From positions 1-32,441 of the forward strand of contig SHYD01000025.1 in the NCBI GenBank assembly GCA_009692945.1: a stretch of 32,441 bases of DNA, written 5' to 3'. Positions 16,206 to 25,193 of this stretch are shown here, one piece after another. The position numbers and the translations under genes were made by a program. The DNA comes from Dehalococcoidia bacterium (GTDB lineage Bacteria > Chloroflexota > Dehalococcoidia > SHYD01). Under the pieces are notes generated by a model. The model had not been told where the DNA came from, searched no databases, and worked only from the letters and a program-made list of their open reading frames with translations. The first letter of the stretch is position 1. Each line of letters starts with the position of its first letter.

Positions 16206-17074
16206 TACGGTGTCACGCCTGCCCGCCCCACGGCGCTCAAGAACTGGAACAGTTCGGATCCCTCTGAGAACACCACCGTGGTCCGGTCTTTGAGGATGAG
16301 TTTGTACGCCTCCAAGCTGCGCAGGAAGGCGAAGAAGTCGGGGTCCTGTTGCACCGCTTGGGCGTAGATCCGCACGGCCTCAGCCTCACCCTCGCCCCGG
16401 ATGATCTCCGCCGCCTTGCGCGCCTCGGCCACGAGAATGGTCCGCCGCCGATCGGCATCGGCTTTGATCTTTATCTCCTCTTCCGAACCCTCGGCCCGAA
16501 ACTGCGTGGCCTCACGGTTGCGCTCTGCTCTCATGCGTTCGAAGACACTCGCCGCGATTTCGCTTGGGAAGTCGGCCCGTTTGATGCGGACGTCCGTGAG
16601 CTCCAACCCAAACTTGGCGGCCTCAGCGGCCGCGTTAGCCGCCACCGTCGCCATCAGCCGGGCGCGGGCGGTGGCAATGATATCCGATTGCGGATGTGAG
16701 GCGACGTTCTTGCGGAGCTCACTGGAGATGATGGAGCCCAATCGGGCGTCCGCGCCGGCCTCGTTCCCCACAGTCTGAAAGACGATCAGCGGATCGACGA
16801 TCCGGTAGCGGGCATAGGCGTCGATAACAAGGTTCTTTTTGTCGCTGGTCAGGAGCGAGGTGGGCTGCATCTCGTACCGCAGGATTCGCCGGCTGAAGGT
16901 GGTCACCTGCTCCACCACCGGCATCTTGACGTGCAAGCCCGGCTCTCGCACCGTCTGTTTAAACTGCCCGAACTGAGTCACAATAACCTGCTCTGAAATG
17001 TCCACGATGTACAGGGACTGCAGCACAACAAGCCCGGCGGCTACCAGGAGGACTAGGAAAATTCTAAAGCCCAT
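16205..17074 (-). CDS. hflC: HflC, SPFH/band-7 membrane protease regulator
   Basis: HflC forms a membrane complex with HflK that limits FtsH proteolysis. The 289-residue product has an N-terminal membrane helix (about 4-24) and then the band-7 domain, with QVIVTQFGQFKQTVREPGLHV at about 29-49 in family-typical form. A charged, Ala/Glu-rich coiled segment follows with RAERNREATQFRAEGSEE and ADADRRRTILVAEA, the classic HflC motif. The ATG at 17074-17072 lies 18 bases after the hflK stop and has AAGGAG upstream. The pair forms a two-gene unit closed by a large hairpin. No ftsH is in the window. Confidence 0.92.
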   Translation of the reverse strand: MGFRIFLVLLVAAGLVVLQSLYIVDISEQVIVTQFGQFKQTVREPGLHVKMPVVEQVTTFSRRILRYEMQPTSLLTSDKKNLVIDAYARYRIVDPLIVFQTVGNEAGADARLGSIISSELRKNVASHPQSDIIATARARLMATVAANAAAEAAKFGLELTDVRIKRADFPSEIAASVFERMRAERNREATQFRAEGSEEEIKIKADADRRRTILVAEARKAAEIIRGEGEAEAVRIYAQAVQQDPDFFAFLRSLEAYKLILKDRTTVVFSEGSELFQFLSAVGRAGVTP

Positions 17075-17092
17075 GTTGGTTAGCTCCTTAGC

Positions 17093-18295
17093 CTAGCGTG
17101 CTGTTGCGGGCGGCGTGGCCGCAGGACGGGGGGGTTGCGGCGGCGGTGGCACAACGGCCACCGGCGGCGCTGGACGGGCGGGTTGCGGCGCCGGTGGCGC
17201 AAGGTCCACCTGCGTCGCCTGCAGCGGCAGCACTTGCACCAAACTCCCGCCGCCGGTGGCGGCAACAATGTACTTTTGGATGTTCGGCAGCACGGCTTCC
17301 ATTGCCTCCAGGTGCAGCCGGGTGCGGGTCACGCCCTTGGCTTGCTGATACTCTTTCAAAACGCTCAGGAACCGGGCGGAGTCGCCCTCGGCCTGCGAGA
17401 CGCGTGCCCGCCGGAACCCCTGCGCTTCGCTGAGCATCTGCTGGGCTTCGCCCTGGGCTTTGGGAATGATGTCGGCTTCGTACGCGCGGGCCTGGTTGAT
17501 CATGCGCTCCTTCTCCTCGCGTGCCGATACCACGTCCAGGAAGGCCGCTTCCACCTCCCGCGGCGGTTTCACAATCTGAAGCTGCACGCGCTCGATGTGC
17601 AGGCCGGTGCCGTAGGCGTCCAGGAGTTGTTGGAGCAGCTCCAGCGTCGCCCCCTCAATGGCCGCCCGTTCCACCGTCAGGATGTCATTCAGCGTCCGGC
17701 TGCCCACCACCTGCCGCAGCGCGGCTTCGGTTGCGTCGGTCAGCGTGCGGCCATCCGGGCGGTCCGCGGCGGGCCGGGCTCTCACACCGGGGTCGGCCAC
17801 ATTGAACAGATAGGTCAAAATGTCCTTTATCCGGTACTGGACAATCATTTCGACGTCCACGATGTTGGTGTCGCCGGTGATCATCAGCGCTTCCACCGGC
17901 ACGGGCTGTGTCTGGGTCTGCGCGCCGGCCTCGGTGGTACGGAACCCCAGTTCCAGGTTCTTCACTTCCCGGATTTTCACCACATCCACCTCCCCAATGG
18001 GTGCGGGCAGGCGCCAGTGTAGTCCCGCTCCCACCGGCGCCTGCGGTATGCCAAAGATCCGCACGATCGCCTGAGACGCCTGATCGACCTGGTAGGAGCC
18101 GCTTGCAAGCCAGAGCAGCAACCCGGCCAGCGCAAAAACGCCTGGGCCGAGTTTGCCGAGGCCGGGCAGATTGGCGATGATGCGCCTGCCGCCGGACTCC
18201 AGGGACTCCAGGGACTCCAGGATGTCATCGAAATCCGAAGGCCGGTTGGTGCGGCGACTGAAAAGCCACAGTTTATTGATTGGACCTTGATCCAT
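17093..18295 (-). CDS. hflK: HflK, SPFH/band-7 membrane protease regulator
   Basis: HflK partners HflC in the FtsH regulatory complex. The 400-residue protein has a short cytoplasmic leader, a membrane helix at about 50-67 and a band-7 domain (YQVDQASQAIVRIFGIPQAPV onward). A coiled segment contains EEKERMINQARAYEADIIPKA and FRRARVSQAEGDSARFL, typical of HflK. The tail from about 365 is Pro/Ala-rich (PPAPQPARPAPP and similar) and likely disordered. The leader contains a triple Glu-Ser-Leu-type repeat from a 9-bp tandem repeat. The ATG at 18295-18293 follows GGGAGG. Upstream lies a gene-poor strip in which I could not place a convincing promoter. Confidence 0.92.
   Translation of the reverse strand: MDQGPINKLWLFSRRTNRPSDFDDILESLESLESGGRRIIANLPGLGKLGPGVFALAGLLLWLASGSYQVDQASQAIVRIFGIPQAPVGAGLHWRLPAPIGEVDVVKIREVKNLELGFRTTEAGAQTQTQPVPVEALMITGDTNIVDVEMIVQYRIKDILTYLFNVADPGVRARPAADRPDGRTLTDATEAALRQVVGSRTLNDILTVERAAIEGATLELLQQLLDAYGTGLHIERVQLQIVKPPREVEAAFLDVVSAREEKERMINQARAYEADIIPKAQGEAQQMLSEAQGFRRARVSQAEGDSARFLSVLKEYQQAKGVTRTRLHLEAMEAVLPNIQKYIVAATGGGSLVQVLPLQATQVDLAPPAPQPARPAPPVAVVPPPPQPPRPAATPPATAR
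18194..18220 (-). repeat. Three tandem 9-bp repeats in the hflK leader
   Basis: GGACTCCAG (plus strand) occurs three times head to tail without a spacer, encoding the acidic LES LES LES stretch near residue 27-34 of HflK. Being a multiple of three, changes in copy number would keep the frame. Confidence 0.9.
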
Positions 18296-18501
18296 CGAAA
18301 CCTCCCTACTTCCATGGCGTGAACAATATCGCTATCCTCTCGAGGAAGTACCCCGAGAGCGTGTGTGGATTCGAGAGCGGCCGAACGGCGCTCTGTGAGT
18401 GAACCGATAACCGGGCAGATGCACGGTTACGATGTAAGATAACCGATTATCTGGCGGGGTGCGGTGTGCAGGGAGCGCGTTCCTCCCGCCGTGGAGGCGC
18501 C
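18296..18501. other. Intergenic strip upstream of hflK
   Basis: No gene was recognised. The strip contains an inverted repeat at 18437-18452 and repeated CGGTTATC-like words on the minus strand. The hflK transcript should start here, but no clear -35/-10 pair was found. Confidence 0.5.
18437..18452. repeat. Small inverted repeat AGATAA-N4-TTATCT
   Basis: Perfect 6-base arms surround CCGA in an AT-rich patch within a GC-rich genome, about 145 bases before hflK. It could be an operator, but no regulator is known and one copy proves little. Confidence 0.35.
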
Positions 18502-18723
18502 GGTCTGCTTCAAGCGGGGCCCACGCCTGCGCCGCTGGCCAACCAAATCCTGCAACGGAACCGCCACGCGCAGTACGTCACCGAGCGCGCCATCTGCGCC
18601 GGATCCTTGGAGAAGTTTGCCACCGAGATGCGCGGGCTCCATCGGACCGGGGTGCTGGAAGCAGAGGAACCCTTCAGCGAGGACCAGACCGCTTCGCCGG
18701 CGATGCCCCACAAACGACAGCCC
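18502..18723 (+). pseudogene. Remnant of adenylosuccinate lyase (purB)
   Basis: A plus-strand frame encodes about 74 residues that match the conserved middle of PurB, the purine enzyme splitting adenylosuccinate and SAICAR. Visible pieces are PLANQILQRNRHAQYV, AGSLEKFATEMRGLHR, EAEEPFSEDQ and the fumarase/lyase signature in the form SPAMPHKRQP (family GSSAMPHKRNP). Both flanks stop matching abruptly: nothing PurB-like precedes about 18502 or follows 18723 in any plus frame, and PurB is normally about 430 residues. This is the only plus-strand coding signal in the window and its 3' end runs toward the convergent ureD stop. It is best read as a decayed or rearranged gene fragment. Confidence 0.75.
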
Positions 18724-18748
18724 ACCCTGCCGCCGGATCAAATGTCTC

Positions 18749-19624
18749 TCAGTACTTCCGCAGCGGTGGCGGAGCGCCGCTCAGCAGGTGCGGCCGCGCT
18801 GCCTCCCAGGCGGCGAACAACGCGCCCCGCACCTCGCCGGTATCGCGCCCCAGGAGCTTCACCACCAGACCCGATCGGGCCGGCAGGCGGCTGACGCCTG
18901 AACGAGCCGGAAGACGGCCGAGGGCGACGCGCACGGGTTCGAGCATTGCTTCGGCCTGGGTGGCCGCGCAGATGAGCAACAGGGTGCCGACTGCGGCGTA
19001 CCCGGACAACACACCCAGGTGGGCCGGGGAACTGCGGTCCGGGGTGAGTTCGAAGGTTTCGTGGAACAGCGGGACGCCGTCCGGCCGGGCGGCGGTGACC
19101 CGGTAACGCAGGTTGCCGTAGGCGAAGTTCTCGCCCATCGCCGACCGTCCCGCAGCCAGCACATCGCCCACCACCGCCACCGCCTCCGGGTGAACCTCGA
19201 TGTCGGTGCATGCTTCGAAACGGGCGCCTCGGAAAGGGATGGTCGCATCGGGAAGATACTCCAGGGCGCCCCCTTCGCCGACCTTGAGCCGCACGGTTTG
19301 GCGGGCGGTACCAGAGGGCATGGTAAAGAGCTTGGTGGCTGCCTGGGTGGTTACGTGGGCCATGGCCCCCGGGCGCAGGGTGATCTCGATCCGCTGTTGG
19401 TCACCTTCAAAGATGCCCGCGGTCGGGTTGATGAGGAAGGTGAAGGCCATGTTCGGAAGCGCCTCATCCAGGTAGAGCGTCCGCATGACGCCCAGCGGAG
19501 GCCTCGTCTCCGACCGCACGAGCCGGGTGACACCGCCACGCACAGCAAAGTCCAGCCGTGCCAGGCCGCCCGGGTCCTTTGCCGGGCTAACGGGGAGGGT
19601 GTGTGGCTCGATGGCTATGGTCAT
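18749..19624 (-). CDS. ureD: Urease accessory protein UreD
   Basis: UreD (UreH) binds apo-urease and, with UreF and UreG, delivers nickel to the active site. The 291-residue product shows [47 protein letters not shown] and [18 protein letters not shown], the standard UreD blocks in order. The start is uncertain: ATG at 19624 fits the family best, and another at 19657 adds 11 residues; both overlap the ureG tail. It is the last gene of the urease cluster and its stop nearly meets the convergent purB remnant. Confidence 0.9.
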   Translation of the reverse strand: MTIAIEPHTLPVSPAKDPGGLARLDFAVRGGVTRLVRSETRPPLGVMRTLYLDEALPNMAFTFLINPTAGIFEGDQQRIEITLRPGAMAHVTTQAATKLFTMPSGTARQTVRLKVGEGGALEYLPDATIPFRGARFEACTDIEVHPEAVAVVGDVLAAGRSAMGENFAYGNLRYRVTAARPDGVPLFHETFELTPDRSSPAHLGVLSGYAAVGTLLLICAATQAEAMLEPVRVALGRLPARSGVSRLPARSGLVVKLLGRDTGEVRGALFAAWEAARPHLLSGAPPPLRKY

Positions 19625-20294
19625 GCCCTTGCGCCGCTTGAAGGAGGGGAGACTCATCCTCGGGTTTAGCCCCACGGCCATAGGCGCTGATGGCGTCCAT
19701 GACGTGGCCGAGCACGAGGTCGAGACCCACGCCGGTGCGGCAATTTGTGAACAGGAAAGGGCGGCCGTTGCGCACGATCGCTGCATCCCGCCGCATGACG
19801 TCCAGGTCAGCGCCGACGTGGGGAGCGAGATCGGTCTTATTGATCACAAGCAGGTCGGTGCTGGTGATCCCCTGACCACGTTTGCGGGGGATCTTGTCTC
19901 CGGCCGCCACGTCGATGATGTAGAGCTGGTAGTCCACCAACGCCGGGCTGAAGGTGAGGGTCAGGTTGTCGCCCCCGCTCTCGATGAGCAGCACACCGGC
20001 GTCGGGGAACTGTGCTTCGAGTTCCTCAGCGGCCAGAAGGTTCATGCTGGGATCCTCCCGAACCGCGGTGTGGGGGCAGGCGCCCGTTTCCACCGGCCTG
20101 ATGCGGTCCGGCTCCAACACGCCCGCCAAGGCCCGGCGCACGTGTTCGCCGTCCTCCCGGGTGAAAATATCGTTGGTGATGACCAGCGGGCGGACGCCCC
20201 GGGCCAGCAGCAGCGGGACCAGCGCCTCGACCAACGAAGTCTTACCCGAGCCGACGGGCCCGCCGAAGCCGATGTGGGGGATTTTCCGGTTCAC
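19587..20294 (-). CDS. ureG: Urease accessory GTPase UreG with His-rich C-terminus
   Basis: UreG is the GTPase that powers nickel insertion into urease. The 235-residue product has the P-loop GPVGSGKT (12-19), the metal-site CPH (73-75), ESGGDN (105-110) and NKTD (152-155). The C-terminal tail [10 protein letters not shown] carries His224, 226, 228 and 232; such His-rich ends are usual in UreE but UreG often lacks them at this end. The start is GTG at 20294-20292, preceded by AGGAG with a 5-base spacer; a TTG 11 codons upstream overlaps the ureF end and is less likely. The gene lies 29 bases after ureF and overlaps ureD. No ureE is present in the window. Confidence 0.95.
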   Translation of the reverse strand: MNRKIPHIGFGGPVGSGKTSLVEALVPLLLARGVRPLVITNDIFTREDGEHVRRALAGVLEPDRIRPVETGACPHTAVREDPSMNLLAAEELEAQFPDAGVLLIESGGDNLTLTFSPALVDYQLYIIDVAAGDKIPRKRGQGITSTDLLVINKTDLAPHVGADLDVMRRDAAIVRNGRPFLFTNCRTGVGLDLVLGHVMDAISAYGRGAKPEDESPLLQAAQGHDHSHRATHPPR

Positions 20295-20323
20295 TGGGTC
20301 TCCTGTTGTTCTCTGTGCCAGGA

Positions 20324-21007
20324 TCAACTTGCGAACATGCGAACTTCGTCGATCTCATGCCCGGCTGCTGCGATGTCCAGCTCGGGGGTGAAACAGCACA
20401 TGTCCTGCCAGCTTCGGTCCTCGACTGATCGGATCAGGTCCATCATCAGCGGCTGTGCCCGTGCCAGCATCTGCTGCGACTGGCTGTGGGTGATGGAGAG
20501 CAGGCGCTGCCCCGCGTTGAGGGTCCCAAGGGTGAGGCTGTGCAGATAGCCAGCCAGTGCGACGTCGCCCGGGATTCCCGATTCCCATGCAACGACGCCC
20601 AGGGCAACGGCGCCACAGCCCGGTGTCGACCCGCCCGCTGCTGCCTCCCGATAGCCGGCCATCACAGAACCACGGGGAAAGGCGGCGCTCTCCGCCAGCA
20701 GCCTTCGGCCCGCCTGGACCGATGCGGCCCGCAACTCCGAAGCCCAGCGCATCGCAAACAACAGGCGGTCCATCGCGACCAGGTCCTGAAGGCAACCTGC
20801 CTCCGCTGCCGCGCGGGCGTTGAGTAGAGCCACCCCATCTGAGGGGACCACCGACCACTCCAGTTGAACCCGCACCAACCGCTCCAGTTCGTCCGCATTG
20901 GTCACCAGGTTGCGCCGCACCATGGCTTCCAGTCCGTGGGAGTGGGCGAACATCCCGAGGGGAAACGCCGAATCGGCCAGTTGGAGCGAGCGGAGATGGG
21001 CAAGCAT
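20324..21007 (-). CDS. ureF: Urease accessory protein UreF
   Basis: UreF bridges UreD and UreG in the urease activation complex. The 227-residue, mostly helical product shows [23 protein letters not shown] near the start, split over the family's first helices. It continues with GYREAA in the middle and [15 protein letters not shown] toward the end, matching UreF in length and layout. The ATG at 21007-21005 lies 39 bases after the ureC stop and it precedes ureG by 29 bases. No anomalies were seen. Confidence 0.92.
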   Translation of the reverse strand: MLAHLRSLQLADSAFPLGMFAHSHGLEAMVRRNLVTNADELERLVRVQLEWSVVPSDGVALLNARAAAEAGCLQDLVAMDRLLFAMRWASELRAASVQAGRRLLAESAAFPRGSVMAGYREAAAGGSTPGCGAVALGVVAWESGIPGDVALAGYLHSLTLGTLNAGQRLLSITHSQSQQMLARAQPLMMDLIRSVEDRSWQDMCCFTPELDIAAAGHEIDEVRMFAS

Positions 21008-21046
21008 TGCGAGGCGCCGGTGGCCGTCCGGTTTGGTGTGCCGCTG

Positions 21047-22762
21047 CTACACGAGGAAGTAAAGTTGCGCGAGGCTCAGCCGCTCCGCCGGTGCGACCGT
21101 CGCCAGTTCGCCGTTGACACGCACCTCGTAGGTGTCCGGATCGACGTCGATCCGCGGGGTCTCCTGGTTGCGGACCATGTGCTTCTTGGTGATGGTGCGG
21201 GTGTTCTTCACCGCTGTTATCTGCCGCCGCAGGCCGAGCATCCCCGGCACACCGAGGTCCAGCGCCGCCTGGGAGACGAAGGTATGGCAGGTGCGGGACA
21301 GCGCCGGGCTGTTCAGCGCGCCGAACATGGGCCGGTAGATCTGGGGTTCGGCGGTGGGAATCGAGGCATTGGGGTCGCCCATCAGCGCCCAGTTGATCAT
21401 GCCGCCCTTGATCACCATCTTGGGCTTGGCGCCGAAGAACCCCACCGGCCACAGCACAATGTCGGCCAGTTTGCCCGGCTCCAGCGACCCAACCAGGTGG
21501 CTGATACCGTGGGTCACGGCAGGGTTGATGGTGAGCTTGGCCAGGTAACGCAACACCCGGAAGTTGTCGTGCTCGGGCGCATCTTCCGCCAGTGAACCCT
21601 TCATCTTGCGCATCTTGTCCGCAGTCTGGAACAGCCGGGTGAAACTCTCGCCCACCCGGCCCATGGCCTGCGAGTCCGACGAGTACATGCTGATGACACC
21701 GAGGTCGTGGAGCACATCCTCCGCCGCCATCGTCTCCTTGCGGATACGGCTGCCGGCGAAGGCGACATCCTCGGGGACGCCGGGGTTCAGGTGGTGGCAG
21801 ACCATCAGCATGTCGAGGTGCTCAGCTAAAGTGTTCACGGTGTAGGGGCGGGTTGGGTTCGTCGAGGACGGCAGCACGTTGAGTTCCGCCGCGATACGGA
21901 TGATGTCGGGAGCGTGGCCGCCGCCGGCGCCCTCGGTGTGATAGGTGTGGATGGCGCGGCCGCGGATTGCGGCGATGGTGTCTTCGATGAAGCCCGCCTC
22001 GTTCAGGGTGTCGGTGTGGATCGCCACCTGTACGTCCATGGCGTCGGCGACACTGAGGCAGCAGTCGATCGCGGCCGGTGTGGTGCCCCAGTCCTCGTGG
22101 AGCTTCAGGCCGCAGGCGCCCGCCTGGATCTGCTCCTCCAGGGGCCCCGGTTCGCTGCCGTTGCCCTTGCCGAGCAGTCCCCAGTTCACCGGCAGCGCCT
22201 CGGCCGCCTCCAGCATGCGGTGGATGTTCCACGGGCCGGGAGTGCAGGTGGTGGCGCGGGTGCCGTCGGCCGGGCCGGTGCCGCCGCCCAGCAGGGTGGT
22301 GATGCCGTTGGACAGCGCATCGTAGGCCTGCTGCGGCGTGATCATATGGATGTGGGTGTCGATACCGCCCGGCGTGGCGATCAGGTGTTCGCCCGCGATG
22401 ATCTCGGTGCCCGGCCCGACAATGAGGTCGACTCCATCCATGATGTCAGGGTTGCCCGCCTTGCCCAAGCCTGCGATGCGGCCGTCCTTGACGCCGATGT
22501 CGGCCTTGAAGATGCCGAGCACGGGGTCCATCACGATGGCGTTGGTAATGACGAGGTCGAGCGCCCCATCCCGGTTCCGTTGCGAGGTGGCCTGGCCCAT
22601 GCCCTCCCGTGCCGTCTTGCCGCCGCCGAACACCAGCTCATCGCCGTGGGTCAGCAGGTCCCGTTCGATGGCGCACACCAGCGCGGTATCCGCGAGACGG
22701 AAGCGGTCGCCCACGGTTGGTCCATAGAGTTCGGCGTACTGGCGCCGGCTCAGGCGGGCCAT
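21047..22762 (-). CDS. ureC: Urease alpha subunit (nickel catalytic subunit) UreC
   Basis: UreC hydrolyses urea to ammonia and carbamate at a dinickel centre. The 571-residue product is full length and keeps the active-site groups: His137 and His139 in DTHIH, carbamylated Lys220 in GLKLHED, His249 in AIHTDTLNE, His275 in [12 protein letters not shown], Cys322/His323 in MVCHHL of the flap, and Asp363 in SSDSQAMGR. The N-terminus [21 protein letters not shown] is typical. The ATG at 22762-22760 overlaps the ureB stop. The enzyme should be active once nickel is supplied by UreDFG. Confidence 0.97.
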   Translation of the reverse strand: MARLSRRQYAELYGPTVGDRFRLADTALVCAIERDLLTHGDELVFGGGKTAREGMGQATSQRNRDGALDLVITNAIVMDPVLGIFKADIGVKDGRIAGLGKAGNPDIMDGVDLIVGPGTEIIAGEHLIATPGGIDTHIHMITPQQAYDALSNGITTLLGGGTGPADGTRATTCTPGPWNIHRMLEAAEALPVNWGLLGKGNGSEPGPLEEQIQAGACGLKLHEDWGTTPAAIDCCLSVADAMDVQVAIHTDTLNEAGFIEDTIAAIRGRAIHTYHTEGAGGGHAPDIIRIAAELNVLPSSTNPTRPYTVNTLAEHLDMLMVCHHLNPGVPEDVAFAGSRIRKETMAAEDVLHDLGVISMYSSDSQAMGRVGESFTRLFQTADKMRKMKGSLAEDAPEHDNFRVLRYLAKLTINPAVTHGISHLVGSLEPGKLADIVLWPVGFFGAKPKMVIKGGMINWALMGDPNASIPTAEPQIYRPMFGALNSPALSRTCHTFVSQAALDLGVPGMLGLRRQITAVKNTRTITKKHMVRNQETPRIDVDPDTYEVRVNGELATVAPAERLSLAQLYFLV

Positions 22763-23163
22763 CAGCGTCCACCGCCCGGCGTGTCAGCCCCGGTGTCTGC
22801 GAAGCCCCGGTCGCGGGCGGCCGAGATGGCGGCGGCCCGCACCTCGGGATCATCGAGGACGCCGTTCACCAGTCCGTTCAGCCCCACCACCCGGCGGCCC
22901 CCGCCGATAGCCACCAGCGGGACTTCCCGGCGGTCGCCCGGCTCGAACCGGACCGCCGTCCCCGCCGGAATATCGAGCCGCATGCCGTAGGCGGCCGTGC
23001 GGTTGAAACGCAACGCCTTGTTCGCCTCGAAGAAATGGAAATGCGAACCGACCTGGATGGCCCGGTCTCCGGTGTTCCAAACGTTCAGCAGCGCGGTGGC
23101 ACGTCCCGCGTTGATCTCGACAGGTTCGGCTGCCAGCAGGTAGTGGTAGGTCTCGGTGCTCAG
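22762..23163 (-). CDS. ureB: Urease beta subunit UreB, probably starting at CTG
   Basis: UreB is a structural urease subunit. The frame contains [34 protein letters not shown] and [18 protein letters not shown], plus GLNGLVNG, the full conserved core read in family order. There is no in-frame ATG, GTG or TTG before the TTG at 23013, which would remove the N-terminal half of this core. The first plausible start is CTG at 23163-23161, preceded by a perfect AGGAGG (23174-23169) with a 5-base spacer. It gives [15 protein letters not shown], about the expected distance to the core, and a 133-residue protein. The TGA stop overlaps the ureC ATG. The C-terminus is slightly longer than usual. The call is sure; the start is inferred. 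Confidence 0.9.
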   Translation of the reverse strand: MSTETYHYLLAAEPVEINAGRATALLNVWNTGDRAIQVGSHFHFFEANKALRFNRTAAYGMRLDIPAGTAVRFEPGDRREVPLVAIGGGRRVVGLNGLVNGVLDDPEVRAAAISAARDRGFADTGADTPGGGR

Positions 23164-23174
23164 ATGGGCCTCCT
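23161..23174 (-). promoter_or_regulatory. Ribosome binding site and CTG start codon of ureB
   Basis: AGGAGG (23174-23169), spacer CCCAT, then CTG (23163-23161). It decides the ureB start because no standard start codon exists upstream of the conserved core. A nearby in-frame CTG further upstream has no such site. Confidence 0.65.
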
Positions 23175-23204
23175 GGCGCAGCCAAGTGCGAACGAATGGT
23201 CCCG

Positions 23205-23507
23205 TCAGACGATGGGATCGTGGCAGGAAACGAGCTTGGTGCCGTCGGGGAAGGTGGCCTCTACCTGCACCAGAGGGACCAGTTCCGGGACGTGTTCCAT
23301 CACCTCGTCCCGGGTGAGCACCTCCCGGCCCAGGGCCATCACCTCGGGAACGGACTTTCCGTCCCGTGCTCCCTCGAGCAGCGCCTCGGTGATCAGCGCC
23401 ACCGATTCGGGCACGTTCAGTTTCAGTCCGCGGGCTCGGCGGCGGCGGGCCACATCGGCCGCCACGTAAATCAGGAGCTTCTCTTGTTCCCGCGGGGTGA
23501 GCATCAT
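23205..23507 (-). CDS. ureA: Urease gamma subunit UreA
   Basis: This is the small structural subunit of urease. At 100 residues it has exactly the usual length, with [18 protein letters not shown] at the start, [29 protein letters not shown] and [14 protein letters not shown] in order. Two adjacent ATG codons (23507 and 23504) precede it; the first is given. It lies 46 bases after urtE and 41 before the ureB CTG start, so transporter and enzyme are likely co-transcribed. The longer in-frame extension upstream overlaps urtE in another frame and is rejected. Confidence 0.95.
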   Translation of the reverse strand: MMLTPREQEKLLIYVAADVARRRRARGLKLNVPESVALITEALLEGARDGKSVPEVMALGREVLTRDEVMEHVPELVPLVQVEATFPDGTKLVSCHDPIV

Positions 23508-23553
23508 GGTGGAGTGCCTGTGACTGGATCCGGTGTTTCTCGGCGGCCCGGCG

Positions 23554-24255
23554 CTAGAGCGCCAGGTACTCCCGGACATCGTCTTGCGACAGGTCTCCCG
23601 CGGCCCCGTGGAGCACGATGGAGCCCTTTTCCATGACGTAGCAGTAGTCAGAGACGTTCATGGCGAAGTCGAAGAACTGCTCCACCAGGAGGATAGCTAT
23701 AGTCCGCTGGCGCCGCAAGTTTTGGATGAACTGCTCGATGTCGTCCACGATGGACGGCTGAATGCCCTCGGTCGGTTCGTCCAGCAACAGGACGGTGGGC
23801 TTGCGGATGAGCGCACGCGCCAGCGCGAGTTGCTGCTGCTGGCCGCCGCTCAGCGTGCCTGCCACTTTGGCGCGGTAGGTGAACAGGGCCGGGAACTCGC
23901 CGTACATCTCGTCCAACGCTGCACGGGAGCGTTTGACGGCGGGCAGCGCCTCCAACCCCAGCATCAAGTTGTCCTCCACCGAGAGGAACGGGAAGATGCC
24001 GCGACCCTGGGGGACATAGCCGATCCCGGCGCGGGCCCGCTCATAAGGGGCTTTTTTCGTGATGTTGGCGGCGTCGAGGTGGACCTCGCCGCCCCGCGGC
24101 CGCATGAGCCCCATGATCGATTTCAACAGGGTCGTTTTGCCGACGCCGTTGCGTCCCATCAGGGTGACCACCTGTCCGTCCGGCACGTTCAATTCGACGT
24201 CGGTCAATACCTGACTTTCGCCATAGGCGACCGATAGCTGGTGGACGCTGAGCAT
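23554..24255 (-). CDS. urtE: Urea ABC transporter ATP-binding protein UrtE
   Basis: This is the second ATPase of the urea importer. The 233-residue product has Walker A GRNGVGKT (34-41), [19 protein letters not shown], signature LSGGQ (135-139) and Walker B VLLLDEP (155-161). The UrtE-typical [10 protein letters not shown] follows directly. The ATG at 24255-24253 is preceded by AAAGGGAG. Its position as last gene of urtABCDE, directly before ureA, supports urea over amino acids as substrate. Confidence 0.94.
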   Translation of the reverse strand: MLSVHQLSVAYGESQVLTDVELNVPDGQVVTLMGRNGVGKTTLLKSIMGLMRPRGGEVHLDAANITKKAPYERARAGIGYVPQGRGIFPFLSVEDNLMLGLEALPAVKRSRAALDEMYGEFPALFTYRAKVAGTLSGGQQQQLALARALIRKPTVLLLDEPTEGIQPSIVDDIEQFIQNLRRQRTIAILLVEQFFDFAMNVSDYCYVMEKGSIVLHGAAGDLSQDDVREYLAL

Positions 24256-24283
24256 TGGGCTCCCTTTCGTTCCGTTCTGGCGT

Positions 24284-25150
24284 TCAGTTCTGGACCGGCG
24301 CCGGCTCGGCCGAGGCGCGCGCCTTGTTGTGGCCGAGATAAGCCTCCACCACCTGCGGGTCCTGCTGCACCAGCTCCATCGGGCCCTCGCTGAGCACCCG
24401 GCCGAGGTGGAGCACGGTGACGACCTTGGCGAACTGCCGGACGAACTGCATATCGTGCTCCACCACCACCACCGACCGGTCTTTGACGATGTCCTCGAGC
24501 AGGTAGCCGGTGCGGTCGCGCTCCCGCCGGGTCATGCCGGCCACGGGCTCGTCCAGCAACAGCAGTTGCGGCTGCTGCACCAGCAGCATCGCGATTTCAA
24601 GCCACTGCTTCTCCCCGTGGGACAGGGTTCCGGCTTTGTCATCGCGGCGGTCGATGATGCCGACCTGTTCCAACGTGTGCTCCACCATCCCGGTCTCCCT
24701 GGGCGGCATACCGCGGTAGAGGGAGAGCGGCGGGCGCCGGAAACATGCGGCAACTCCCACGTTGTCGTACACCGAGAGGCTGGGGAAGACGGAGGGCGTC
24801 TGAAACTTGCGGCTGATGCCGTTGCGGACCAGGCTGTGCTCCGCCCGCGTCGCCACGTCCTCGGCCGACTGGCGTTGGTTCAGGTGCACGCCGTGCCGGA
24901 TCAACTGCTGTTCTGGGTGGCGCAGCATATCGGCGCCTTCTCCTGCCCCGTCGAAGATGATACTGCCGCTGGCTGGTTTCGTCTTCCCGGTGATAACGTC
25001 GAGCAGGGTGGTCTTGCCCGCCCCGTTGGGCCCGATGAGGAAGCGCAGTTCCCCGTAGTCAACCGAAAAATCCAGGTGGTCCAGCACCACGAAGCCATCA
25101 AACGACACCGTCACGTCCTGCACGATCAGGATATTTTCAGTCTGGTTCAC
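24284..25150 (-). CDS. urtD: Urea ABC transporter ATP-binding protein UrtD with internal insertion
   Basis: This is the first ATPase of the urea importer. In the 288-residue product Walker A GPNGAGKT is at 40-47, the Q-loop in FQTPSVF at 116-122, the signature variant LSHGE at 176-180, Walker B LLLLDEP at 196-202 and the switch His at 232. Typical UrtD runs from the SGSIIFDG strand to GIGRKFQTP in about 20-25 residues; here about 45 lie between, containing QQLIRHGVHLNQRQ and EHSLVRNGIS, two similar helices. An insertion or duplication of about 25 residues is inferred. The start is GTG at 25150-25148 with a weak ribosome site. All ATPase motifs are intact. Confidence 0.92.
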   Translation of the reverse strand: MNQTENILIVQDVTVSFDGFVVLDHLDFSVDYGELRFLIGPNGAGKTTLLDVITGKTKPASGSIIFDGAGEGADMLRHPEQQLIRHGVHLNQRQSAEDVATRAEHSLVRNGISRKFQTPSVFPSLSVYDNVGVAACFRRPPLSLYRGMPPRETGMVEHTLEQVGIIDRRDDKAGTLSHGEKQWLEIAMLLVQQPQLLLLDEPVAGMTRRERDRTGYLLEDIVKDRSVVVVEHDMQFVRQFAKVVTVLHLGRVLSEGPMELVQQDPQVVEAYLGHNKARASAEPAPVQN

Positions 25151-25193
25151 CGGTGCGGTTCTCCCTCTCTTGCTCTCTTGATAGATAAGCAGG

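Noticed and set aside
18873..18926. 27-bp imperfect tandem repeat in ureD (RLPARSG twice)
   Set aside because: The second unit matches the ordinary UreD pattern and the first lies in a variable stretch; similarity is imperfect and may be chance.
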